A stretch of 64,000 bases of DNA from Bigelowiella natans CCMP2755 (lineage: Eukaryota; Cercozoa; Chlorarachniophyceae). The notes below the pieces were generated by a model that worked only from the letters and a program-made list of their open reading frames with translations, made no database searches and was not told where the DNA came from. Shown here piece by piece: positions 38,068 through 49,739 of the stretch (positions are counted from its first letter, which is position 1; the number at the start of each line of letters is the position of its first letter). The DNA lies in NCBI GenBank assembly GCA_000320545.1, contig ADNK01000828.1, positions 124,001 through 188,000 on the forward strand, in the 5' to 3' direction. Position numbers and translations under genes: made by a program.

Positions 38068-38241
38068 CGCGCGCATGCGTGTACATTTATGTATATACTA
38101 TCAAGAAGTGCAGTCATGCGCTCTCTGCTCCGCAATTGATCATCAGCTACCTGCGTAGACTGGGTTCGCTGTGAATAATAACACGGAAAGTGGGAACATA
38201 AAGTGCCACGGAGTAGTAGACGATGTGTCCACTAACCTCAT
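35185..38241 (-). CDS. CPA2-type cation/H+ antiporter with signal peptide and two N-terminal EGF-like modules
   Basis: Eight exons, every phase closed: 38151-38241, 37857-37937, 37661-37796, 37543-37594, 37382-37418, 37206-37279, 36968-37019 and 35185-36803, giving 713 aa. Residues 1-30 are a signal peptide (hydrophobic FPLSVLLFTANPVYA). Residues about 32-57 form EGF-like module 1 (DCNGHGSLQNSTCVCNSGYS). Residues about 59-85 form module 2 (CENECKNDGFC, then CQCPVGFDGDTCE). Then comes the antiporter, with the family segments GLPKITAYIGVGVLAGGYC, VSLAYIAFAAGSK, and a discontinuous-helix region (GTLACARSPSSAIAII), about 11-12 membrane segments in all. Residues about 520-690 are a cytosolic RCK/nucleotide-binding-like domain (GKVVVLAMKETSMVRRAMKG, VLVVFLNYRVAKEVA). 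It should move Na+ or K+ against H+ across an endomembrane or plasma membrane, with the Cys modules outside or in the lumen. The fusion is the unusual part. Confidence 0.9.
37990..38074. repeat. compound (TACA)n(GT)n(GC)n array
   Basis: Tetranucleotide TACA repeats, then about 16 GT units, then eight GC units, lying in intron 1 of the antiporter gene. Alternating purine-pyrimidine throughout the GT-GC part. Confidence 0.9.
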
Positions 38242-40077
38242 GAGAGAAGATGAAGGAACCTTTAACATAAATAATGCTCGAGAGTCATTGCCGCAGACAA
38301 ACGATGCCCTAACAGAGCAGCCAACAACTGCCTGATACCCAATTCATACATCGCAGCAAAGGAGGACACCATTTCGGCTTCGATTGGCACGTACCCGAAA
38401 CTCCGGTTATTTATGTCGCTTGACTAGTAAACTTGGAGAAGTAGTCTTCCAGCTACACAGATCCCGGCGGCGGCGAAATGGGGAGGGCGGGTTGAGGGAG
38501 AGAGCACCGGAATTACAAGAATAGAGTTGTCCTTTTTAAGACCTAAATATTAAGGATAAATGCTGTCGCTCTCGCTAAAAATGCAACACGTAAAGGTGAA
38601 TTTTCCTCAGATCAGCTTGCACGCTCAACATAAAAAGAAGTCAAAGGAGAAAATTCTATGAGATATTTTGGACCTTGTCTTAACCAATCTCCCCCTATTT
38701 TGCCTGTGTTTTTCATCAAGCGACAAGGAAGGAAGGGCAACGATGTGACGTGCGAGCACTCCTGGCCAAAATCGGAGGACAATGAAACTGGGAATGGAGG
38801 AGTGGCCAAATTGCCATTCTTGATTCCTTTTTGTTTCACTAGTTAGTTCTCACTAGCTGCCAAAGTCAGTTCGAGGCACAGTTTTCAGTCCTCACTGAAG
38901 CCAGTTCGAGGCACTGCACTTCGCACACTGGAAGTGTCTTGTCACACTGCTTTGGAAGTGCAGTTTTTCATCATTGTTCTCATTGTTCTCGTGGATGACG
39001 AGTTGGCATGTCTGACCTTTCGAATCAACCTCAGAACCACTTCATGCATTCATTCATTCATGGAAGCAACCCTCAATTTTCACAATGGTCTCCCTCCAAT
39101 GGAAACACTTCTTTCTTTTTCCTTGTTGATTGAGGAGAAACGAAGTGGATGAGTTGGCACATCGTCCGCGGCCAATGACCCTTCGTTTCGCAGTTGCACC
39201 GTTGGAATGACTTCGTTCATTCATTCATCTAGTCATTGCGGCTGACGTCGGCCAGGTGGTGTTCCAGTGGTGCCTGGTCTACTGGCGACACCATGGTCAG
39301 TTCAGAGTTGGGTGCTTCAATTCTCTGGCTGGTGCGCACGTGTCTCGCGTGAGAAACTGGCACTCACAAGGATGCAAAAAAAAGTGAAATACTCGCGATG
39401 ATGTTTGTCACAGTGAGTGTCACTGCACGTTGGGCTTGTTTCCTGAGTGGTGCTCACAAGTGCAGTCCAGCAGTCCAGCAGTGCGTGACTGCACACGCGT
39501 GCGTTCCACGCGTGCCAGCCTGCAGCCTGCTGCGCTGGCCTGTTGGCCTGTCAGCCTGTGTCATCTGTCAGCTTCCCTGGCTAGCTAGCTGCTCAACACG
39601 TGCATCATTCTGCAGAAGTCATGCCACAGATCATTGGCATTCCAATTGTGCGCTGTCATGGAGCATGCGCCATGACATGCAGCTGTGCGGGACGCCTCAC
39701 TCAGGCAGTTGGCATGGAAATGCGTCTTTTTCGTGGTGCTAGCTTGGCTAGTTGGTCTAGAGGGTGGCGTGGTGGCATTTTTTTTCTTTTTTCACCACCA
39801 CGTGGTAGCAGGAAAGTGCATGCCGCATGACGCAACGTGTGCACACTTGCTTGCGAGTTGAAATGACATAGTCGCAGTTTTGGAGTTGTGCAAATGTGCA
39901 CGCACATGTGCAAGTGCATCTGTGCACGTTCTTGCTTTGTCTCTGTTGAATGCTCCTAACTTCAAAGTGAACAAGACATTGTCCACATGCATGCTGACGA
40001 AACAGACAAAGAACATGCGCACAGTTTTTCACATCTTTGATCAAATTAGAGCACTAAACGCGGAAGGCTTGCAGCGT
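38242..40077. other. long spacer upstream of the antiporter gene
   Basis: 1.8 kb without a supported exon. From about 38840 to 40000 the sequence is rich in GTGCA/TGCAC, GCCAGC and CTAGCTAG words (e.g. 39578-39592) and in short near-repeats such as CAGTCCAGCAGTCCAGCAGTG at 39462-39482. Open frames on both strands overlap and lack splice context. Confidence 0.4.
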
Positions 40078-43000
40078 TCAACCCGCATGAATCTGCTGCT
40101 GGTACTTTTTCGATGACCCAAGTTCAATGTAACTATATCCTTCTGGGACAACTTCAGGACAAAACTCCATGCTGATTGCTTCCTGCCCACCGTATGTATC
40201 TTCAAGACTGGACATTTTTTGCATTCTTTGTGGTGGAAGCGCATGAACGGCAACAGCAAATTTTGGGCAAGCGCTTCGCTTCCACACCCAATTCTTGGGC
40301 TCATGGTGAGAGAGGAGAAAAGTGTTTCTTGCCGCGTAAGAAAAATCTCTGAAGTAATGATGGAAAAGTCACATATATTATACGATAGTTTAGATAGAAA
40401 AGTATCGCTATTGGAAGAAAAGGAAGACATTTCTCGAGACCAGACGAGATAATCGCCAGCATGTAGAAATGGAAACAAAAAATTTAAACCAAGGAGGAGG
40501 CACTAAAATTGCCTGGAGTAAAGCTACATATTACATACGTACCTCGTCACATCTAAAGAGTTTTCCATTATCGTGAGAGGTGTGATATTATGTTTTTGTA
40601 ATATGATGGCAGTGTTAACGTCCTCGAGAGGAAACACAAGATCCTAGTATTGAAAGAAAAGAAGGAATGGGAAGAGAAAAATGAGAGAACTCTTGTGTTT
40701 AATAGAGAGTACATCAATGTTATAACATCCATCACCCGTGCTTGCCTTCAGGTACCTTTCTGCCTATTTTCCTTTAATGCTCTCTACATATAAATGCAAC
40801 GAACGCATCGGCACCTCCCCTCCCCTGTTTCCATTTCTCTCTAACCACACATCTATCTAACCTGAGGAAGGTTGGAATCGAACTCCATGGCCAGAAACCT
40901 TGTCGCGTTCTGGGATAAGATATAAAAAGGACCCTCTGCGTAGTCCGGAAAGTGCCTAGAAATCATTTTCATTTTACATGTGTAAATTGATTAAATAGGA
41001 TGCACTGTGAGGCCGCGAGTTACAACGACGGGTACCTTGGCTTGAACATTCGGAAAGGTACAGCCCACTTATGATGATGCTTTCGTTTCACAATCGCCTG
41101 ATGTTTGGATAATCGATATTTCCATAATTACAATTTATATGAGTGGTAGCAATGAGCAGCAACAATGTTAATCAGAAGCAGAGGCGAGAGATAACACGCA
41201 ACTGAAGCAAAATATTTATCATCTTTGTCCTTTTTTTTTTAATTCTGCTACCACAACCAGCACTAATATCACCATCATCACCTTATGTCTTAGGCGTCCG
41301 ATGTAGAAATCACCTTCAAGACTATTCTCAATGGCAAAGCATTTCCTCCTCCTTCTACTCCTTCGCATCCTCCTGCTGCTGCTACTGCTGTCGTGGGTAC
41401 TGAGATGATGATGGCGACGATGTTGATGATGATGATGATAATGATGGAAGTGTGGACTTTGATGCCGTTCGACCTCCTCCTGTTCTCCTTCTTCCTTGCC
41501 CCCATTACTTTTTCCTTTTATCTCTTTGCTCTTGGTAACACTGGTGCTTCTGCTGCTGCTGCTGCTACTGCTGTGGTTATCATCGATAATCTGCCGCTTC
41601 TGTCGCTGATGCTGCTGCTGCTGCTGCATAGGGTCGTCATAGTTATATTCCCTACAATCAGACTCATTATTATCTAAACTTTGTTGTAGTCCCCGAATCT
41701 TTTGTACAAGTTCCGAAAATTTACTCGTAGAAATGTATACGTCGTCATCTACTTTGACAAACAACCACTGGTCCTCCTCCTCACCAGTATCATGGTGTTG
41801 CTGTCGATTTTCATTACTTCCCTTGATCATGTTGGTGTCAGTGTTCGCACTGGTAAAGATGGAACTGCTTTCATCATCATCTTGAGCATCATGATGATCA
41901 TGGCTGTCGAATATCTCTTTCTCTGTCCACCATGCTGCTCCCAATGTCTGTGTAGATAGACGGTGGTGGTGAAGGTCGTAGTCACGATTTGATGATAGTG
42001 ATAATAATTATAATGACGAGGAGGTATATTGCCAGGAAAAAGAAGAGGATATGAACATATATCGTGGTTATAAGAAAGGTAACTGAAATGGAGAATATAT
42101 ACGAGAAATATGAAAATCAGTATCATTCTACTACAATCACCCCCTACCTTTCGTGACAAGTTATAGTAGCCATCTCCAATGGGGAGTAGTATCAGATCGC
42201 CCTCCCGCTCCTTTTCTGAGATAAGCTCTGATAAGCCAGAACAGGTGGGGGGAGAAAAGGCAACAGAGTGGAAGAATGAGCAATGAAAGAGAAGCACATG
42301 ATTGACTAACACCCAGCAAGAACTGACGACGAAAGAGTGGGAGGTTAAGTATTGTAATATACTGTATCCAAACATTAATGTGTCTATTACTGTCATGTAA
42401 TTCTGGGTTATTCCCTAATCCTCCGACAAAAAATTTGTAGACAGCCCCTGTGGTAGTGATAATAACCGTAATTGATAGTGAGGTGGTGTCGAACCAACAC
42501 ATATTTGCAATTTTGCTACTTCGCATTCCAAAGAACGAAAAATTGAAAATGCAGCTAAAATACAACCTCGTTATCATTTGCAAGCGGCGAGAAAAGTGAT
42601 AACATTATGCATTGAGTCATCGTCGTCATGTGATCTGTTTTGTTGTATCATCCCTTTATTAACTACCTCTTGCAACAACCCTAGATATCCATGAGTTTCT
42701 CAAAGCCTCTCTCTGATCCTCGTGCTGCGGACTTGTCATCACGGCAAAGAATACCTTCTTTAACGAGAATTTGGTTGCTGCTGCAGCACCACCATTACCA
42801 CCAGTCGCAGTGGTGTTAAGGTAGTTGTGCCCCGCTTCTCCCCGACCCCCAACTCTTTCGTTTTGATCATGTTCTGCGGAAGAAGTTGGGGTGGAAATGT
42901 TTGTTTTTCCTTCGTATGAAAGGTGTAAAGGACGAGGAGGAGGCGGAGGAGGAGGATCACTGCTGTTATTTCTATTGAGCTGTGTGTCCTTCTCGACATC

Positions 43001-44209
43001 TTCCGAAGGATAAAAATTATCATCTCCCTCATCCACTTCCTTCTCTTCCTTGTCGTTGCGATGATGATACGATAAGCCTCGATCAGAATTATTTTCGTCA
43101 CCAATACTATCGTGATCAAACTCCTTTGCAACACGCTGGAGCTCTAACAGACCTTCATTATCGAAGGGGGAGGAGGAAAATGCTGACCCACTATTATTAT
43201 TACTGATGCTGCTGTCGTGAGTATAATCAGCTTCTTTCCGTTGTCCTTGCTGCACAGACGATAGCTTGCTACCCTCCTTCTCTTCATCTTCCTCCTTGTC
43301 GTCCTTAACATAATAACGATGATGATACTCCTGGTGGCTCATTCCATCATGATCTCCATCCTTCGTTCTTAAGCTGCTGCTGCTGCTGCTACTGATGGCC
43401 GTGGTGTTACTGGTATCACTGCTTGTTGTTGTTGTTGAGGGTTCCAAACTCATCATAGTAGTGCTACTGCTGCTATGGTTTTGACTGTTTTCATTATTAT
43501 CGTAACTGTGCACCTCTCCCTCCTCTATTTCCTCGTTATACACCCTCATCGTATCAGTATCTTTGTCGTTGTGTTCCCGCATCGTATTAGTATCTTCGTA
43601 GTAATCGGCCTCAACGAATGACATCTTTCCTCCTCCCCCTTGTATCGAATTATGCTCAGAAAATACCTGATCGTAGTATTCTATTCAGGAACTACCCAGT
43701 GCGTACATTTATGTTAGAGGAAAAAGGCAGGAACATCGTTCTCGCGATGATTTTCATCCCAGTAACAAAGAATAAAAGTCATTCTAAGACATACAATCAA
43801 TACTTCAGAAGTAAAATTTTTAGGTACCGTTCCAGCAAGATCACGTGCAGCGTCGTGAAGTAGCAGCTCACCTATCCAATCAACAACACAACCGATTCAG
43901 CAACCTTGGATCGATCAACGGCAGTACAATGAAAACGAATGATAATGGATTTCATATGGACGTATTGTCATTGAAAATATTGAAGATGCCTTTTAACGCG
44001 GAACAACATCGCAGAGCTAAAAAGTATGCTGACAGGATGACGACATGCACTTCTGCTTTTGTGGCATATGTTATCTGACAACCCAAGAATTGTGTACTAC
44101 TGCTACTGCAGCATTATCAAAGATCAGCACTACCTTCAAAGGCCTCCACATGGACTGTCAGTGTAGAAAGTATAACTAGCAAGTTAATATAGAAGAAGGC
44201 TGTTGTCAT
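40078..44209 (-). CDS. GT31 beta-1,3-galactosyltransferase-like glycosyltransferase
   Basis: Secretory-pathway (Golgi) enzyme expected to transfer a hexose from a UDP-sugar in beta-1,3 linkage. Exon 1 (44134-44209) encodes a signal or anchor sequence, MTTAFFYINLLVILSTLTVH. A short exon near 43830-43876 follows. The exon at about 42681-43665 is a long acidic Ser/Asp/His-rich stem ending in the GT31 start motif KKVFFAVMTSPQHEDQREAL and RNSW. Next come GDLILLPIGDGYYNLSRK (about 42148-42215) and the metal-binding DxD site FVKVDDDVYIST (about 41745). Then FPDYAEGPFYILSQNATRFL (about 40860-40967), LEDVNTAIILQKHNI (about 40545-40640) and the final exon CPKFAVAVHALPPQRMQKM, ending at a TGA (40078-40080). 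The order and spacing of motifs are those of Galactosyl_T proteins. The stem region contains encoded microsatellite tracts (His, Ser, Arg). It starts divergently from the RNase T2 gene. Confidence 0.85.
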
Positions 44210-44406
44210 TGCAATAGAGCGCTCCTCTACCTCGTCCCCCCTGCCTTCAGTTGAGCGTCTAATTAATGATTGCCCTCTTTATCCTCTTCATTATCAGGCT
44301 TGACATAAATCGCTTCTGAGTCCAATCATTACATATATTGCACTCGGTATACAGGCATTCAACGTTCTCACGTTGGTAACTATTTTAGACATTTAAATAT
44401 GTGTGA

Positions 44407-44466
<60 letters not shown>

Positions 44467-45088
44467 AGCAGCAGCAGGAGGAGGAGGAAGAAGGTAGAAG
44501 AAGGGATAAAATTCAAAAGTTGTTTGTCAAGGCAAGGAGAAGAAAAAGGGTGATGGCTGTAGGCTGCTGCTGTCCGATTTTCCCATTGTTTACCTACTAC
44601 TACCGCTACTACCTATAAGTAGGCATCATCATTATTGTGCTCCTTCATCATCACATGTACTGTGTGTGCCCCATCTGATCGATTGATAAGAAACCACTGA
44701 ATCCTGTTGCTGGTGCTGCTTGCTAGTTCGTCTCTGTCTCTCTCTCTCTTATGTGCTATTTAGGCAAGTTGAGTTATTTGAAAATTCGAATTTTAGAATA
44801 GCAGCAGCCCTGGGTTTTGCGGAGAATACCGGTATTTTCGGTGGAAATATTTCATCGAATTTAAAAAAGCGGCAGGCATTACGTGTAAGAACATGTACGA
44901 CAAGTCACAACTACTAGGGTATGGTGTTGAGAGGCATGCCAGTTACTACCAGTATTCTTCTTCTTGTTATTTTAGAACAATAATGGCCTCAGTTTGGTAG
45001 ATGCGACAAAGAAATAATAGTAATTCATCTAGTCATCAGCTTATTACCCAACAAATCGTCAACAACGTGCCAGATACTGCACACAACC
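44210..45088. promoter_or_regulatory. divergent intergenic region GT31 / RNase T2
   Basis: Nearly 880 bp. It contains a compound (GT)n(GA)n repeat at about 44403-44466 followed by CAG/GAG triplets. No exon was recognised; the open frame at 44720-44917 has no homology that I recognise. Confidence 0.35.
44403..44466. repeat. compound (GT)n(GA)n microsatellite
   Basis: Located in the divergent GT31/RNase T2 intergenic region. Confidence 0.85.
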
Positions 45089-45748
45089 ATGGTGCCTTAC
45101 GAGCGGCTTATTAGCCTTCTCCTCCTCCTCCTCAGAGCTAGTACCACACATGCTATTAACATTACTGGTACTGGAGCTTCCTTTATGGACTGTGGTTCTG
45201 CGCCGTTGTGTGGTGAGACAAGCTTTTTACAAGAAGCTGAAAGCTGTAAACTTTCCTCTGAAACTCATTTGAATTATTTAGGCGTAATGGTTCTGGAGAC
45301 GGGTTACGGTATAGTCAACAATGCGTGCTAAAAAACAAAAACAACAACAATATAGTGAATTTTTACTGCATTATAGGCCCATCAGCGTATCACCACGATG
45401 TACCATGCGTGCATGGAATCTGGCCTCAAGTTGGAAGCTATGGCTCTTCCCAATGCATCGCTCCTTCTGACACCTCTGATCCAACTTCCATGGCTAGCTG
45501 TTATGTACGTTTATCTTCGTTGTGTGTTTGTGTAAAGTAGTACAATATGGAGGAGAGCAACAACTGATTCGTCGTTTTCCACTTAAAGGATGATTTGAGC
45601 TTCATGACTCACGAATGGGAGAAGCATGGAACTTGTGCTGGTGTCAAGGACTCCGACGATTTTTTCAGCCAAGTTTGCTCACTATCAGCGCAGCCTCTCT
45701 CGGTGATGCAGCCTCTGAGGGCCCAGGTAGAAATTGATGATAAAGCAA

Positions 45749-45789
<41 letters not shown>

Positions 45790-46705
45790 TATATTTGAGT
45801 ATGTATTTGTGCGGTGTTGTTAGATCATTCTCCTCGTCCTTATATTGTTCAATTTATTATTAGAGTCAAAGCTTGGCCGACATGGCTAGTGCTTTAAAGA
45901 ATGGTGGATATCCTGTTTACTACGTTGACGACGTTGACTCTCAGATCTACATATCTGTCTGTGCGTCCAACGACGGGCAGTGGAAGATCGCTGATGTCTC
46001 GCAGTTCTCGACTGTGTGCAAGGGTGGTGTAATTTAAACGACGGTGACTAATCGATTGTGTTAGCAGCAGCCGCCATGTAGTATTAGCATATATCTGTTT
46101 GAGTAGTAGTGATGATAATGTGTGGATGATGGTATTATTATTAATCACAGGTACTGCACCTGCACCAGGACCGTCTCCAGGCCCTTCTCCCTCCCCTGGT
46201 ACTACTACTAGTACTAGTAGTAATGATAGTAATAGTATTATGATCAGTTGCGATGCTATAAATAAATTGATGATAATGCATGTATTTCCTGATGGATGCT
46301 CTCCTCCTCCCCCCCCCTCCAGGTGGAAGTAAGTGCATCGCAGACCAGCACGGCCCAGCTTGTTCTTCTGACTCTGATTGCACGCAATATGACTCCTGCA
46401 TCCGCTGTGCCGGCTCTGGTTATTGTACTTGTGTTGATGAGACCACGGGACAATGTGCTGCTGCTGCTGCTACCTCTGCTGCTCAACTATCATCTGCTAC
46501 CACTCGCACTAGTAAATCTGCTTTGGCAAATGGTACTACTACGGGTATGAAACATCATCATCGTGGTGGCGGACTAGGCGGTGCACCGTACATGAATTGT
46601 GGATCTTCATCGTTATGCGGTACTACAAACTAGTATTGGGTTATCATAACAACCTCGACGACAATCGTCGCTGCTAGTAGTGCTGTTTACTTGCTGGCAG
46701 GGATA

Positions 46706-46740
<35 letters not shown>

Positions 46741-47699
46741 CCACTAAAACGACATACGCGTAATTTTACATCGACGACTAGTTAGATGTTGCACGACTAT
46801 TCGCTGCTGCTGCCGCTGCTGCTACTACTACTAGAATAGTAATAATCATCGATGATCACACACTTAAATTGTTGATGGGATGTAGGTGTGTTGGTGCTGG
46901 AAAGTGGCTACGGTAAACAACAACAACAACTACTACTACTACTACTACTACTACTGCTAATGATCTCTTTGTATACATAACAATGCACACTATTTTCTTT
47001 TTTAACTCCTCCTTCCGAAGCAACGGTAAAAGGAATGGTGATTGTTATCATTATCATCTTTAAACCTCCTCATCCATGCAGGCCCACCAGACTATCACCA
47101 CGATGTACCATGCGTGCATGGAATCTGGCCTCAAGTTGGAAGCTATGGCTCTTCCCAATGCATCGCTCCTTCTGACACCTCTGATCCAACTTCCATGGCT
47201 AGCTGTTATGTACGTTTATCTTCGTTGTGTGTTTGTGTAAAGTAGTACAATATGGAGGAGAGCAACAACTGATTCGTCGTTTTCCACTTAAAGGATGATT
47301 TGGGCTTCATGACTCACGAATGGGAGAAGCATGGAACTTGTGCTGGTGTCAAGGACTCCGACGATTTTTTCAGCCAAGTTTGCTCACTATCAGCGCAGCC
47401 TCTCTCGGTGATGCAGCCTCTGAAGGCCCAGGTAGAAATTGATGATAAAGCAAGCATGTATAGATATATATTTGAGTATGTATTTGTACGGTGTTGTTAG
47501 ATCATTCTCCTCGTCCTTATATTGTTCAATTTATTGTTAGAGTCAAAGCTTGGCCGACATGGCTAGTGCTTTAAAGAATGGTGGATATCCTGTTTACTAC
47601 GTTGACGACGTTGACTCTCAGATCTACATATCTGTCTGTGCGTCCAACGACGGGCAGTGGAAGATCGCTGATGTCTCGCAGTTCTCGACGAAGTGCTAG
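45089..47699 (+). CDS. secreted two-domain RNase T2 with Cys-rich linker module
   Basis: Eleven exons, all phases closed: 45089-45212, 45282-45308, 45377-45504, 45589-45726, 45864-46026, 46151-46198, 46323-46619, 46886-46912, 47082-47209, 47294-47431 and 47541-47699, giving 458 aa. Residues 1-22 are a signal peptide. RNase domain A has CAS I as VPCVHGIWPQ and CAS II as THEWEKHGTCAG, with both catalytic His and the Glu. A Pro/Gly/Ser linker (APAPGPSPGPSPSPG) follows, then a Cys-rich module (KCIADQHGPACSSDSDCTQY, then CIRCAGSGYCTC), an Ala/Thr/Ser spacer, and RNase domain B with the same intact CAS I and II. Each domain opens with the same CGS-LCG / VLE-GYG exon pair, so the gene arose by internal duplication. 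The product should cleave RNA 3' of nucleotides via a 2',3'-cyclic intermediate in the lumen, vacuole or outside the cell. Confidence 0.92.
45369..46012 (+). repeat. intragenic duplication, copy A (RNase domain A)
   Basis: This segment is nearly identical to copy B at about 47087-47691, including two introns. Differences are few: Ser to Gly after DDL, Arg to Lys in PLRAQ, an (AT)n expansion at 45751-45787 only here, and a diverged start just before TATCACCACGATG. Confidence 0.9.
45751..45787. repeat. (AT)n microsatellite present in only one RNase copy
   Basis: Intron after the CAS II exon of RNase domain A; the equivalent intron of domain B (47432-47540) lacks it. Confidence 0.9.
47087..47691 (+). 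repeat. intragenic duplication, copy B (RNase domain B)
   Basis: Partner of copy A. The identity begins abruptly at TATCACCACGATG within the CAS I exon and ends at TTCTCGAC before the last codons. The intron between the CAS I and CAS II exons matches base for base by eye. The preceding exon pair and introns are clearly diverged. Confidence 0.9.
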
Positions 47700-48428
47700 A
47701 TATTCGAATTACTATGTAGAGATGCAACTTTATCATAGAAATTTATCCTTTTTTCCGTCCCAATAGATATTGTTCAGTTGCAGAAGCTTATTCAAATTGT
47801 GGTGATTGAATGAACTTCGCATAATTCAAATGACACTGAATATTTTTGGTACTTCGCAACTGAAGATGTCAATCTAAATTCGACGAAGTTAAAACCGGTA
47901 CGTTGTATTCAAAAAGTGCAATGTAAAACTAAACTGGTGAAAGCAAATAAACATATTGAGATTGTTACAAGTGCATTCATCAGCGCATACATGCGTATAC
48001 AAGCGAACACTGCAGCTGCATGCATGGTGCAGCACCGGGTGTCATGCAAAATGATGCATTTTGTCCGCATCGGCAATGATGTCTGCATGTAGACGGTGTC
48101 AGATGCATCATCGCCAAAATGATCTACAACTGGATGTTTACAACGTCGTTACAAGCTACTCTTTATCTATAGTAGTGACGGCCATGCGTGCTGCAAAGGC
48201 ATGTAGAGTCATTTGTATGTAGCAATAATTAACGGCTCAACGTGCAAGGATCAAAGCAAGGAGGTCCCATCTAGCTAGCCATGCCGGGGTGCTAACAATT
48301 AATGAAGCTTTTGATCAGTGTCTAGAGTGTGCCTTATTGTTATAATTATGTCTTCTACATATCTAGATATCTGGTGAGTTCAAATAATCGTTACAGCTGC
48401 GAGATCATTAGGCAGTAGACTTGTACTC
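47700..48428. other. convergent 3'-3' spacer
   Basis: No exon. TGCATGCATG, GCTAGC and ATGCAT-type words cluster at about 47985-48050 and 48270-48290, as in the other convergent spacers. An AGATATCT-type dyad lies near 48361-48373. Confidence 0.5.
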
Positions 48429-49704
48429 CTATCGGTTTGAGTCATCCTCATCCGGATCCTTCCAGTTATTTTCATCTTCAAAAATATGTAACAAGAGTGA
48501 ATGAAAAAGATCAACTTCTAAATGCTAAGGAGAACCAAAATATTGTGCTTGGCAAATTTTGGTATTGCTTGTGACATACATATTCTGTACATATATACAT
48601 ACATATGTATATATATATATATATATATATATGCAAATATGAATACATTTATCATGTATGCATATGTGACAATTCATTACTTAATATTTTTTTCAAGTTA
48701 TATAATCCTGAGCGATAACTTTGTGTAAATCGTCATCACGATAATAAATACCAGTCCACCAGTTGGTGAAGCTTTTGATCGCCTTTCCCGGTACAGATGG
48801 AAGCGACTCAAAAGTCTCAAACATGTCAAGAATTTCCTAATGTTGTATAAGGATGTTATAAATATCATCATCATCATCTACTATTTTTTTACTCTTCATG
48901 ATCGTCATAAGCTGTATTGCGGATTAAAGCGCATAAGCGTAGACTATTATAATTATCACACACGATTAAAGTTTTTACTGTTCAACCTCATCACCATCCT
49001 CTTTTTTGTTTTTAATATCTCATAATTGGGTAGTTATTCTTCAATAACCTGATTTTGGTTCTCCATTCCTTTCTTCGTTGGAATCCCTCGAATAGGTGCC
49101 AATCTTGTTCGCACCTTTGCAATTTATTGTTGTCCACTCAGTGAGTTGTTTGCTGCTATTCATCGTGGCACAACATGCATTGCATACATACATGCACCAA
49201 CAAATATTATTTGGAAAACATCAATTTTGCGATGAGAAATACTGAACATCATCGAGCACCGTTACAACGAACCGATAAAATTTCTTGTGCTGATATCAAT
49301 ATTGTAATGACTACAACGATCCAACCTCTTCCATATTCTCTCTCTCTCTCATTCTACATTACTAATATTATCTAATGTAATCATTATTAATCAATATGAT
49401 TATTATCACCGTATCCATAAACGACGAAACAACTTGCTTCTCACCAATACGAAGCAGCTACGAAGTAGTAGTAGTAGTAGTAGGAAGTAACGAGATGTTG
49501 ATAAAGTAGTACGATAGTTGTGCGTGCACACGATAAATATACCCTAATACAATCACTTATACCCCCTTATACCCTCCTCCTCCTCCTCCTCCTCCTCCTC
49601 CTCCTCCTCTCCTCCTCTCCCCCTCCTCCTCTTCATGACCATACTCAAATCACGATAACTTCTTTACTTGAGCATAGCTCATTGATATCATTACAATTCC
49701 TTTA

Positions 49705-49739
<35 letters not shown>

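Noticed and set aside
37902-38174. Open frame with repeated Tyr-Ile-His-Thr and Cys-Val units
   Set aside because: Direct translation of the (TACA)n(GT)n array in antiporter intron 1.
39398-39830. Cys/Ala-rich open frames around 39.4-39.8 kb
   Set aside because: They overlap frames on the opposite strand and follow the GTGCA-rich composition of the block; no family signature.
47087-47699. Second RNase T2 block as an independent gene
   Set aside because: It lacks its own signal peptide and start; upstream exons join it in frame to the first domain.
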